Assembly: GCA_002691835.1 (NCBI GenBank)
Contig: NZJA01000011.1
Location: 1-15,261 of the forward strand
Origin: Planctomycetota bacterium
Lineage (GTDB): Bacteria > Planctomycetota > UBA8108 > UBA1146
Length of the DNA: 15,261 bases
Direction of reading: 5' to 3'
Shown here: piece by piece, positions 6,874 to 14,169 of the stretch
Numbering within the stretch: position 1 is the first letter of the stretch
Layout of the letters: each line of letters begins with the position of its first letter
The notes under the pieces: model-generated
What the model was told of the DNA's origin: nothing
What the model saw: the letters and a program-made list of their open reading frames with translations, nothing else
Databases searched by the model: none
Made by a program: the position numbers and the translations under genes

Positions 6874-7114
6874 CAGCGGGATCAATGTGAACGCGACGAC
6901 GAGTTCCAAAACGAACCGTTCCGTCAACGAGGGCGAAGAGGGTGTAGTCTTTCCCCATACCGACGTTGTGTCCCGGATGAAACTTGGTGCCGCACTGGCG
7001 TACCAGAATGTTACCGGCGATGACATTCTCACCCCCGTATTTTTTAACACCACGGTTTTGGGCATTTGAGTCGCGCCCGTTACGGGATGCGCCCTGACCC
7101 TTCTTATGTGCCAT
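6866..7114 (-). CDS. rpmA: 50S ribosomal protein L27
   Basis: This 82-residue protein of the large ribosomal subunit has an N-terminal tail that reaches the peptidyl-transferase centre. It begins [19 protein letters not shown], the family hallmark, and contains [24 protein letters not shown] (residues about 33-48) and [13 protein letters not shown]. The frame extends nine codons upstream to another possible start, but L27 alignment and the AGGAG at 7123-7127, eight bases before the ATG at 7114, fix the start here. There is no Firmicute-type N-terminal extension that would need protease processing. It lies 60 bases after rplU. Confidence 0.97.
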   Translation of the reverse strand: MAHKKGQGASRNGRDSNAQNRGVKKYGGENVIAGNILVRQCGTKFHPGHNVGMGKDYTLFALVDGTVRFGTRRRVHIDPAAS

Positions 7115-7122
7115 GTTCTGTG

Positions 7123-7127
7123 CTCCT
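7123..7127 (-). promoter_or_regulatory. Ribosome binding site fixing the rpmA start
   Basis: AGGAG lies eight bases before the ATG at 7114. This supports the MAHKKG start over the longer frame beginning at 7141. Confidence 0.6.
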
Positions 7128-7144
7128 GTTTCGGTCTTCACAGA

Positions 7145-7162
7145 AAGCGGTCATCACCGCTT
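7145..7162 (-). promoter_or_regulatory. Hairpin in the rplU-rpmA gap
   Basis: A perfect 7-bp stem (AAGCGGT/ACCGCTT) with a four-base loop lies 12 bases after the rplU stop codon. Only TTTCTGTG follows on the minus strand, so it is at best a weak or partial terminator. It could tune L21:L27 readthrough or protect an mRNA end. This is inferred from shape alone. Confidence 0.4.
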
Positions 7163-7174
7163 CCCTGAAATTCT

Positions 7175-7489
7175 TTAGCTGGCGATTTTGCCGATGCGGA
7201 CCTTGATGTACTTCTGACGGTGGCCCTTGCGACTGTGGGAATTCTTACGACGGCGGAAGCGATGGAAAATCACCTTGGGTCCCTTGACCTCTTCGATGAC
7301 TTCGGCCTCCACTGAAGCTCCATCGACTAATGGAGTTCCACAGACGAAATCTCCACTACCTGGCTCGATGGCAAGTACTTCAGAAAACTGAAGCGTGCTT
7401 CCCGGCTCAGCATCGCGGTAATCCAGAAAAAGGGTCTCCCCTTCTTCTACTCTGTATTGACGACCACCGTCGCGAAAGATCGCGTGCAT
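7175..7489 (-). CDS. rplU: 50S ribosomal protein L21
   Basis: This 104-residue large-subunit protein binds 23S rRNA domains near L20. Family features are the N-terminal MHAIFRDGGRQYRVEEGE (canonical MYAIIxxGGKQYxVxxGD), the central VLAIE and GTPLVDGA strands, and the basic C-terminal block FHRFRRRKNSHSRKGHRQKYIKVRI, which is the strongest L21 signature. The ATG at 7489 has a purine-rich SD (GAGGAA) close upstream. It is followed by rpmA and obg, the near-universal bacterial order. A 133-base gap separates it from rng and contains an 8-bp hairpin. Confidence 0.97.
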   Translation of the reverse strand: MHAIFRDGGRQYRVEEGETLFLDYRDAEPGSTLQFSEVLAIEPGSGDFVCGTPLVDGASVEAEVIEEVKGPKVIFHRFRRRKNSHSRKGHRQKYIKVRIGKIAS

Positions 7490-7554
7490 GGTTCCTCTTT
7501 CTTCTTCAACGACTCAAAAGAGAGCCGATCTCAGCGGTTTAATTCTCTGTCATG

Positions 7555-7577
7555 TTCCCGAAGATTGATTTCGGGAA
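7555..7577 (-). promoter_or_regulatory. Leader hairpin upstream of rplU
   Basis: A perfect 8-bp inverted repeat (TTCCCGAA/TTCGGGAA) with a seven-base loop lies 65 bases upstream of the rplU ATG, in the rng-rplU gap. No T-run follows, so it is not an intrinsic terminator. L21 operons in other bacteria carry structured autoregulatory leaders; this stem may be part of one, but I cannot match it to a described leader. I see no clear sigma-70 promoter in the gap. Confidence 0.45.
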
Positions 7578-7622
7578 ACCCTGACGAGGCCCCCATGACC
7601 GTCAATGGCCCGGAAGCGATCC

Positions 7623-9119
7623 CTAACGATACCGGATGGCCCAGCATTCTGGCGACCAATCTTTCTCAGATTCTAGGATGATTCTTCCTCCGGCTTGCTG
7701 CTCCAGAGCTTCAATTTCTTCGGCCCTGTCCACCCTCAAACGGTCGTAAATACCCTCTGCGACCGTCACAACGGCTTCCTGGACCCCATCTTGGGCCATT
7801 CCGCGGGTCAATTCCTTCATCAATCCCGGGGCCAGACGATGCTCCTCACGAACCGTCCCACGACCATTACAGGTCGGACAGGAAGTTCTGCCCAGTCGAT
7901 TTTTGGAGGGCCCGAGCTTTTGACGGGTCAATTCGAGCAATCCAAAACGCGAAAGAGGTGCATACCAGATCTTCGCCCGATCTTCCTGGGTCCACTCCCG
8001 AAAGGCCTCTTCCAGTTGAGCCCGATGCTCAGCCTCCAACATATCGATGAAGTCACAGACAATCACTCCACCCAGGTCACGAAGCCTGATCTGTCGAGCG
8101 ACCTCTACAGCAGCTTCGAGGTTCGTCTGCAAGGCGGTATTCTCAAGATTGCGAGCCGTCAAATCTGTTCCCGAATTGACATCGATGGCGACCAAAGCTT
8201 CTGTCTCTTCGATGACCAATGCCCCACCTGAAGGAAGTTTGACATTCCGGTCGTAGATGCCATCGATTTGATTTTCAATCCCACGATGGCGGAACAAAGC
8301 TGATTTCCCTCGATAGACATCGAGCTTCAACTCGCCGGTACAAGGCCACTTCTTGCGCTCTACCAATAACTGCTGACCTTTCTCTTCATCATCGATCACC
8401 ACTTCCTGGATCGATGCGGTCCACAAATCGCGAGCAATTTTTCTTAATAGATCAACTTCACTTCGCAGACGAGCAGGAGCAGTTTGCTGATCTGCGATCT
8501 TTGCAAGCTGTTGCCACTCGACAGACAGCTCAGAGACCTCTTGGGCCAACTCTTCTTCTTTGAGATCCGATCCTGCCGTACGAATGATGATTCCGGCTCC
8601 TGGGATTTCAGGGAGTTTCTCAGCCAGCTGTCTCAGAGGCTCTCGAAGATCTGCTTCAATTTTGCGCGACACTCCTGGCCTCTGAACTCCACTGAGAAGA
8701 ACCAGTGACCTGCCTGGAAGAGAAAGATAGGAACTGACACTGGGTCCTTTTTGGCCAATCGCATCCTTGGAAACCTGGACCACTAATTCCTGTCCACTGC
8801 GCAGGCAATCCTGAATGAAACCTTCTCCCCGCTTTCGAGGAAATGACTCCTGAAAAGAAAGCAGTGAAACACGTTTTCCATTGTCGTAAGCCGGATGCAC
8901 ATCCGAAAAGTGGAGGAAAGCAGTTCGGTTTTCGCCGATATCGACGAAAGCAGCCTGGATCGCGGGCTCAATATTGATGACACGGCCGACATAGATATTA
9001 CCGACGAGAGTCCCTCTGGCTCGCTGGGATTCACGGTGGTATTCCCACAGTTTCCCAGAATCGTCGACGAGCCCCACCCGGGTTTCAGAATCGACTTTTG
9101 TCTGCACCAGAAGTCGCAT
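7623..9119 (-). CDS. rng: Ribonuclease E/G family endoribonuclease
   Basis: This single-strand-specific, 5'-end-sensing endoribonuclease takes part in mRNA turnover and rRNA/tRNA processing. The 498 residues match RNase G in length and lack the long disordered degradosome scaffold of enterobacterial RNase E. An S1-like RNA-binding domain (about 35-125; GNIYVGRVINIEPAIQAAFVDIG) is followed by the 5'-sensor/RNase H-like region and the DNase I-like catalytic domain. The metal-binding aspartates are D313 in DVNSG and D356 in GGVIVCDFIDM. The zinc-link CPTCNGRG is at 414-421, with C414 and C417 bridging subunits in the family. The ATG at 9119 has GGAG about 10 bases upstream. It is the first gene after the pilQ terminator and leads into rplU-rpmA-obg, a grouping seen in several phyla. 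Confidence 0.95.
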   Translation of the reverse strand: MRLLVQTKVDSETRVGLVDDSGKLWEYHRESQRARGTLVGNIYVGRVINIEPAIQAAFVDIGENRTAFLHFSDVHPAYDNGKRVSLLSFQESFPRKRGEGFIQDCLRSGQELVVQVSKDAIGQKGPSVSSYLSLPGRSLVLLSGVQRPGVSRKIEADLREPLRQLAEKLPEIPGAGIIIRTAGSDLKEEELAQEVSELSVEWQQLAKIADQQTAPARLRSEVDLLRKIARDLWTASIQEVVIDDEEKGQQLLVERKKWPCTGELKLDVYRGKSALFRHRGIENQIDGIYDRNVKLPSGGALVIEETEALVAIDVNSGTDLTARNLENTALQTNLEAAVEVARQIRLRDLGGVIVCDFIDMLEAEHRAQLEEAFREWTQEDRAKIWYAPLSRFGLLELTRQKLGPSKNRLGRTSCPTCNGRGTVREEHRLAPGLMKELTRGMAQDGVQEAVVTVAEGIYDRLRVDRAEEIEALEQQAGGRIILESEKDWSPECWAIRYR

Positions 9120-9224
9120 GGAAACACATCTCCGAAATGGGCCAGCAATCGTCTCTTCTCAAACGATTTGAACTCTCCACAAGATATCCGCCCCACCCAA
9201 AAGATCCAGAGAACCGATCACTGC

Positions 9225-9263
9225 AAAAAAAAAGGCTTCCACGGCAGAGCCATGGAAGCCTTT
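9225..9263 (-). terminator. Intrinsic (Rho-independent) terminator after pilQ
   Basis: On the minus strand, a stem of 11 perfect pairs (AAAGGCTTCCA/TGGAAGCCTTT) extends by a T-G wobble and two G-C pairs to a five-base loop (CTCTG). It is followed directly by an uninterrupted T-run (nine T in all, three in the stem). It lies 24 bases after the pilQ stop, so it ends the pil operon and separates it from rng. Outer six-base arms (CCGATC/GATCGG) flank it. The remaining 105 bases (9120-9224) to the rng start must hold the rng promoter, but no strong -35/-10 pair is evident. Confidence 0.93.
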
Positions 9264-9286
9264 CGATCGGTTTGATCAGATCTCTG

Positions 9287-11185
9287 CTAGCGACCTTCCT
9301 CGGTCGACTCAACAGGAGCGACCTCAGCGGAGCCTACAGCTTCGCCCTCAGTCTCTGCTTCATCGGATGTGGTCGGTTCACCGTACTTCTCCTTGAAGTA
9401 GTCCCAGCGCTCTGCCTCGCGCAGGGCGTTCTGGTAGATCTCTTCGCTGACATCGCTGCTCTTGATGATGCGCGGGGTCACGAGGATCAGCAGGTGGTTC
9501 ACGTCCGCCTGGCGACGACGCCACTTGAACGCCTCCCCCAGGTAAGGAATGTCGGAAAGGAACGGAATCGCCGATTCGATCTCGACGCGACGCTCGGTGT
9601 GCAAGCCACCGATCACCGCCGTCTGTCCATCACGAACACGCAGGTAAGTGACCACGGTCTGGCTGCTCTCCCTCGGGAGATCGATGAAGGCACTGGTGCC
9701 ACTGCCAGGATCACTGAAGCGGAAACGATCGAATCCAGGAATGTCGGAGGTGTTACCCACCAGGGTGGAGACCTTCGGAATCACATTCATGTAGATCATG
9801 TCGGTTCCGGGGATCACATGGGGAGACACGTAAAGAGTGAATCCCACATTGACCGGAGAACGGGAGTTCTCGTCGATGGAGACAGTCACGTTTCCGTTCT
9901 GGTCCTGCTGCACATTCTGAACCGCAAACGGAACTTCCTCACCGACGAAGATCGTCGACGGGTAGTTGTCGAGGGTGGTCAGGAACGGCTGCTGGACAAT
10001 CTTGGAATTCTCATCGTCCTTGACCATGGAAACCAGTAGCTGGGTCTGGGTAAAGTCGAGAACGCCCAACGCCTGATACGGAACACCAATGCTCTGCATG
10101 TTGCCGATATCAAAGGGCCAGGTTCCACCATTGGAAACGACAGATCCGTTGTAGATCGGAACACCTGAGGTGGCATCGGGGATCACACCCAAACCAGAGA
10201 GGTCTGCAAAATTCGAAGACGGTGAAGCACCGCGGGCACTCAGACGGAATCCGTCACGACCCGGAGTATTCGGATCATCGAGCTTCAGACCCGTCTCGAG
10301 AATGTCGTCATTGGCTGTCGAGATAAACTTGACCTCAACCTGTACCAAAGCGGGCTCGACGTCGATCTCAGCAATAATGTCTGCAATATCATCCAGTCTT
10401 GGGGCGATATCCTTCACGATGAGGGAGTTCGTCTTTACGTCGAAATCCATTTCACCACCAGGGGACAAAGCTCTACGCAAGGCTTTCAGTAACGTGAACT
10501 CTTCCTCAGTTTCGGAAGCGCTATTTGTTCCGAGACTCCCCGCCTGCTTCTCAATATCTGAGATGATTGCGACGTACTGCTCAGGAGGACGAATGTAACG
10601 TAACTGGTAGATCCGGGTCTCTTGCTGCTCAGTCAACTTCTGTGGAGATACGATTCGAAGGATCTCGCTAATCCCCTCACGCTCGCTAACGACAACATAT
10701 CCTGCTGTCTTAACGATGGTATTCAGGGCTTCACGCCATGGAACATCGCGCAAAGTCAGGCTCACCTTGCCCTGAACATCTTCAGAAATGACAATGTTAG
10801 CGCCCGATTGCTTGGCTAAAAGTTCCAGCACCACAGCTAACTCTGCATCCTGGAATTCAATGTTAATTGAAGGAGGCTGAGTAAATCGAATCAGACGATC
10901 ACTGACCTCGATCACCACACAATTGGTTTCACGAGCCAGAATATCGAGGGCTTCCCGCCAGTCGATAGCCTCTAAAGTCAGAGTGACATTCTCTTCGACC
11001 TGAGGGTCGACAACGATGTTGACCTTCACTTGATCTCCGATTTGACTCAGAACTTCTCGAAGGTCCTTGTCACGAACATCAATCGTTACCAGGTCGACGC
11101 CACCCTCGGAAGCCTGAAAGGCCCCAGCAAGGTCGGTTGCAAAAAGGGCAACGCAAAGTGTCGCCACTAGAATCAGCATTCTCAT
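9287..11185 (-). CDS. pilQ: Type IV pilus outer-membrane secretin PilQ
   Basis: PilQ forms the multimeric outer-membrane channel through which the type IV pilus exits. Of 632 residues, 1-22 are a signal peptide (cleavage near AGA-FQ). Two STN-type modules follow (about 31-100 and 106-178), each with a matching WREAL motif (76-80 and 150-154). Next come an N1-like domain (about 190-275) and the secretin core, which begins near VQVEVKFIS (281). It contains QPFLTTLDN...TIFVGEEVPF (399-420) and ends with the signature GQTAVIGGL, IPFLSDIPYLGEAF (540-553) and LLILVTPRII (565-574). A 55-residue acidic tail follows. No peptidoglycan-binding AMIN domain is obvious. The ATG at 11185 is chosen because GGGAGG (11195-11200) lies nine bases away; the upstream in-frame TTG at 11191 would leave only three. 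A 147-base gap separates it from the PilP-slot gene. Confidence 0.95.
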   Translation of the reverse strand: MRMLILVATLCVALFATDLAGAFQASEGGVDLVTIDVRDKDLREVLSQIGDQVKVNIVVDPQVEENVTLTLEAIDWREALDILARETNCVVIEVSDRLIRFTQPPSINIEFQDAELAVVLELLAKQSGANIVISEDVQGKVSLTLRDVPWREALNTIVKTAGYVVVSEREGISEILRIVSPQKLTEQQETRIYQLRYIRPPEQYVAIISDIEKQAGSLGTNSASETEEEFTLLKALRRALSPGGEMDFDVKTNSLIVKDIAPRLDDIADIIAEIDVEPALVQVEVKFISTANDDILETGLKLDDPNTPGRDGFRLSARGASPSSNFADLSGLGVIPDATSGVPIYNGSVVSNGGTWPFDIGNMQSIGVPYQALGVLDFTQTQLLVSMVKDDENSKIVQQPFLTTLDNYPSTIFVGEEVPFAVQNVQQDQNGNVTVSIDENSRSPVNVGFTLYVSPHVIPGTDMIYMNVIPKVSTLVGNTSDIPGFDRFRFSDPGSGTSAFIDLPRESSQTVVTYLRVRDGQTAVIGGLHTERRVEIESAIPFLSDIPYLGEAFKWRRRQADVNHLLILVTPRIIKSSDVSEEIYQNALREAERWDYFKEKYGEPTTSDEAETEGEAVGSAEVAPVESTEEGR

Positions 11186-11194
11186 CTTCAAATT

Positions 11195-11200
11195 CCTCCC
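11195..11200 (-). promoter_or_regulatory. Ribosome binding site fixing the pilQ start
   Basis: GGGAGG on the minus strand is nine bases before the ATG at 11185 but only three before the in-frame TTG at 11191. The ATG is therefore preferred. Confidence 0.65.
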
Positions 11201-11332
11201 GTAAGGGACAGGACTTCTACATTCCCGACTCGATGTCAGGACTTCCTGTTTTCTCTATCGGTCGTGGAAGCCCATGACCTGAGGGCAGACCTGTGTTTTT
11301 TAGTCAAATTCCCGGATTTATCGGACCCGGAA

Positions 11333-12823
11333 TCAAAATCGTCCAAATCTCCGCTCGATGACTTCTCCCTCAAAGAGGAAAACGAGGCGGTCTCGGTGAA
11401 CTTCCTGCAGGACAGCTCCCTGGATTTCACCACCCAGAGCGATCCACTGGCCATCAACGATGGCGTGGGACCCCTCCCCGGAAATTGCGACCCCATCGAT
11501 ATCAATCGTTCTCGAAAGAAAATCTCTGACGACCTCACTGCGATCCAGTAGTTGACGGGCTGCCAAGCCGACCAACGTCGAAGTCGTCAGGTAAGGCTCA
11601 CCCGCCTCTTCGATGTCGCGAGCAAAACGTTGGATTTCGGTGTGGAGACGATGGACTGTATCAAACTCATGATCAGCAAATGCTCTCTTCATCAGGTCGA
11701 GTCGATCACGACTTTCTTCATAAAGGTGACGAACACGAATCTCAGCGACACCATCTTCCAGATCATCCAGGCGATCGCCGATGGCTTTTAGCTCGGATGC
11801 CAGTTCAGGCTGATCAAAACGATTGGAATCTTCAGAAATCTTCATGATCACTTTGTAGGCTTCGGCGGCATTTTCGTGCTCACCTTCCCTGACAGAGAAT
11901 TCGACGCGCGAAATCGCGGCCCGAGCTTGTGCCAACAATTCTCTCTGTTCACTGACTTCCAGGAAACTAAAGCTACCCTTTGAATCAACGAAAGAAGAGG
12001 ACTTCCATGGAGCGGTAAATGGATCTCTGTGGGCTCCGTCTTTCAGGAGATAGCGTTCCAACTTGAGCGCAGATCTGACAAATCGAGTGTCCTCTGTAAA
12101 GCGAGCCAAAGCTGGAAATTGATCGACAGCACGAGCAATATTCATTCCTCGGGAAGCGGCTTCGTCCAGGTGGCGGTACACCACCTCATCATCGCCGGAT
12201 ACTGCTGCGGTCTCTGCCAACAGCAAAAACGCTATCGCTTCCTGTCCGCCATAGTCGATGTATTCCTGAAATTTGGCAGAAGCTTCCTGCAGATGTCCAT
12301 TTCCAGTTTCCAGCGGATGCAGACGCCGATGGACCAAGCCCAAGGTCAGATGATAATCCGCATTGTAAGGTCTCAAACTGACGAGCCTTGAGAGACCCTC
12401 AAAGGCACGCTTCCATTGACCACGACGAAGCTGTTCTTCACAACTTTTCCGAAGGTCTGAAATGCGACGATCTTCTTCAACTTTATGAACTCTAGATTCT
12501 TCTTCCTCTTTAGGGCCAGTCGCTGGAAGAACTTCCATCTCTGGTCGCTTTAGAAGAACTGCTTCAGAACTAGTCGCCGTCGAACTTCCCGGCTCACCAG
12601 CCACATCGGCTTCCATAGAATCGGTGACGGTATTTAAATCTGAAGACAGGGAAACGGTTCCTGAATCGGTAACCGAATTAGTCTCAGCGGCAACGGCCAT
12701 CTGATTTGCGGATTCGACGACGGTCTCGGAACCTAGAAAACTACTCACTAGATACAAGACCACCACTGCCCCGAACCCTGCAAAAAGGGTCCACTTTTTC
12801 TCTTTGAGTTGTTCCAAATTCAT
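11333..12823 (-). CDS. Membrane-anchored TPR-like protein with C-terminal PilP/GspB-like domain (PilP position)
   Basis: This 496-residue protein sits exactly where pilP is expected, between pilO (ATGA overlap) and pilQ. It has a short cytoplasmic basic start, one transmembrane helix (about 12-31) and a Ser/Thr/Glu-rich linker (33-115). A helical TPR-like region follows (about 120-260, e.g. QLRRGQWKRAFEGLSRLVSLRPYNADYHLTLG spread over 131-162). After a DPFTAPW segment (267-273) come long charged helices (about 288-405). The C-terminus (about 440-496: ISGEGSHAIVDGQWIALGGEIQG then VLQEVHRDRLVFLFEGEVI) reads like the small beta domain of GspB/GspC/PilP, which typically has an ING..LxxGDxV pattern. 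PilP is normally a short lipoprotein (about 175 residues) linking PilNO to PilQ; no lipobox is present here. I infer a PilP substitute fused to a TPR scaffold. The ATG at 12823 has AAGGAG five bases upstream. Confidence 0.75.
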   Translation of the reverse strand: MNLEQLKEKKWTLFAGFGAVVVLYLVSSFLGSETVVESANQMAVAAETNSVTDSGTVSLSSDLNTVTDSMEADVAGEPGSSTATSSEAVLLKRPEMEVLPATGPKEEEESRVHKVEEDRRISDLRKSCEEQLRRGQWKRAFEGLSRLVSLRPYNADYHLTLGLVHRRLHPLETGNGHLQEASAKFQEYIDYGGQEAIAFLLLAETAAVSGDDEVVYRHLDEAASRGMNIARAVDQFPALARFTEDTRFVRSALKLERYLLKDGAHRDPFTAPWKSSSFVDSKGSFSFLEVSEQRELLAQARAAISRVEFSVREGEHENAAEAYKVIMKISEDSNRFDQPELASELKAIGDRLDDLEDGVAEIRVRHLYEESRDRLDLMKRAFADHEFDTVHRLHTEIQRFARDIEEAGEPYLTTSTLVGLAARQLLDRSEVVRDFLSRTIDIDGVAISGEGSHAIVDGQWIALGGEIQGAVLQEVHRDRLVFLFEGEVIERRFGRF

Positions 12824-13452
12824 TGGATCTCCTTGGCTGCCACCGTTTTCTCTTCGTACACATAGGTAGAGATCTCGATGGTGAATCTTTTCTTGGGTTG
12901 TGTCGCCGCAGAGAGATCGTCACTGCGGTCGATAGGGAACAGATCAAAAGCATCCACTCGTAGAAAACGAGTGTGATTTTCGACAAGGTTGACAAACCGG
13001 TGGAATTGACTGAACTCTCCCACTAACTCAAAGCGATACTTATGACGTTCGAATGGCTTACTAACAACCTTCACCTGAGACTTGACTCCGCGGCGAGGCG
13101 TATCATTTTGTTCGACAGCAACGGGTTCTGCGCCTGTCACTACCAAGCCACTCTCTTTGCACAACTGGGTGATCGTATCCACGAAGACATCTCTGAGGAC
13201 TTCATCCTCACGTGGCAAGATTTCGGTGTACTCCTCGACGATCTCTTCCAGGTCTTTCAACTCTCGTACAAGATCTGGAATGCGCTCTCTCTTGAGAAGT
13301 GCAGAGGCTTCTTTAGCCTCCAAGACTTCCAGAGTCTTGCGAGTTTCACTGTTTTTGCTGCTCAGATTCCAACCGACGACCATTTCCAGACAGAAAAAGA
13401 CGCCGCAAATTGCCGCAAGAATAAAGAGTTGTTTCTTTTCATCCATGTTCAT
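12820..13452 (-). CDS. pilO: Type IV pilus inner-membrane alignment protein PilO
   Basis: PilO heterodimerises with PilN in the periplasm and joins the cytoplasmic PilM ring to PilP and PilQ. The 210 residues fit the family. A short cytoplasmic start is followed by one transmembrane helix (about 8-28), a periplasmic coiled coil rich in Glu/Lys/Leu (about 32-78) and a ferredoxin-like domain. In that domain YRFELVGEFSQFHRFVNLVENHTRFLRVDAF (about 139-169) is the typical PilO beta-alpha-beta signature. The ATG at 13452 overlaps the pilN stop (ATGA) and has GGTGG six bases upstream. It also overlaps the following gene by ATGA, so the block is translationally coupled. Confidence 0.92.
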   Translation of the reverse strand: MNMDEKKQLFILAAICGVFFCLEMVVGWNLSSKNSETRKTLEVLEAKEASALLKRERIPDLVRELKDLEEIVEEYTEILPREDEVLRDVFVDTITQLCKESGLVVTGAEPVAVEQNDTPRRGVKSQVKVVSKPFERHKYRFELVGEFSQFHRFVNLVENHTRFLRVDAFDLFPIDRSDDLSAATQPKKRFTIEISTYVYEEKTVAAKEIQ

Positions 13453-14147
13453 GACTGACCACCCTTCTTTCCCTGGTTGACGACCGGAGGATCATGAAGA
13501 GGCTTCAACTCAATCCCGATGGTGCTGCGATAATGCTCAGGAGTGTCTTCCGTCTCCTCGACCTTGTCCCAGGAGAGGGGAGTAAATTTCAGGAAATCTC
13601 CGAAGAAGGAATCCGGGAACGAGCTGATATCCACGAGGTCCGTGTAGAACCGGGAGTCTTCCTGAAGGCTTTTGCGGAAACGGGTTAATGCAACAGGGTC
13701 AGAGCCAGTGGAAACACAGTCCATGACCAGCACTCCACCATTCTGACCTTCGACCGTTTTCCACTGATACTGGTTCTCTTCCAAAAGATTGACCTGGAGA
13801 GAAGTGATCCAAAGATCATCCGGAACTTTTTCAACCAGTTGATCGAGCTTCGGTGCCCATAGAATCCTTCGATTCTTGATTTTGACGATGGACCCTTCTC
13901 GCTGACGATAAAACTCGATGTCGGACTGAATCCGATCCACTTCACGAGCTTCTTCTTCAAGTCCCTTGACCTTGGCGGCTTTTGCTTCCGCATGAGCTTC
14001 CATCGTTCCCTGAGCGATCCACATCCAGACCAGCCCGATGGCACCCAGTGCAACAGCAGCAACGCTGCCCAGCACTGAATAGAACACCGAACGGGGAGTG
14101 TTCGCCGCTCGCTGGAGATCGTGGGGTAGTAGATTGATCTTTATCAA
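13449..14147 (-). CDS. pilN: Type IV pilus inner-membrane alignment protein PilN
   Basis: PilN's cytoplasmic N-terminus binds PilM and its periplasmic domain pairs with PilO. With the start chosen here (232 residues), it opens MIKINLLPHDL; the INLLP motif at residues 4-8 is the conserved PilM-binding hook. A transmembrane helix (about 22-45), a coiled coil (48-85) and the periplasmic fold with VPDDLWITSLQV (109-120) follow. The longest frame would start at 14264 and overlap pilM by about 95 bases, adding an unrelated 39-residue leader. The TTG at 14147 has AAGGA (14155-14159) seven bases upstream and leaves a 22-base gap after pilM, so TTG is the likely start. Confidence 0.92.
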   Translation of the reverse strand: MIKINLLPHDLQRAANTPRSVFYSVLGSVAAVALGAIGLVWMWIAQGTMEAHAEAKAAKVKGLEEEAREVDRIQSDIEFYRQREGSIVKIKNRRILWAPKLDQLVEKVPDDLWITSLQVNLLEENQYQWKTVEGQNGGVLVMDCVSTGSDPVALTRFRKSLQEDSRFYTDLVDISSFPDSFFGDFLKFTPLSWDKVEETEDTPEHYRSTIGIELKPLHDPPVVNQGKKGGQS

Positions 14148-14154
14148 CGGAGAT

Positions 14155-14159
14155 TCCTT
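14155..14159 (-). promoter_or_regulatory. Ribosome binding site fixing the TTG start of pilN
   Basis: AAGGA lies seven bases before the TTG at 14147, in the 22-base pilM-pilN gap. The next codons give the conserved PilN N-terminus (IKINLLP). Confidence 0.65.
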
Positions 14160-14169
14160 TCCCGTGCGC

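Noticed and set aside
9120..9224. Possible sigma-70 promoter for rng
   Set aside because: A promoter is expected after the pilQ terminator, but no -35/-10 pair with acceptable sequence and spacing stands out.
9098..10039. Plus-strand 313-codon frame opposite pilQ and rng
   Set aside because: It lies antisense to the conserved secretin core and contains no recognisable domain; it is a shadow of codon bias in pilQ.
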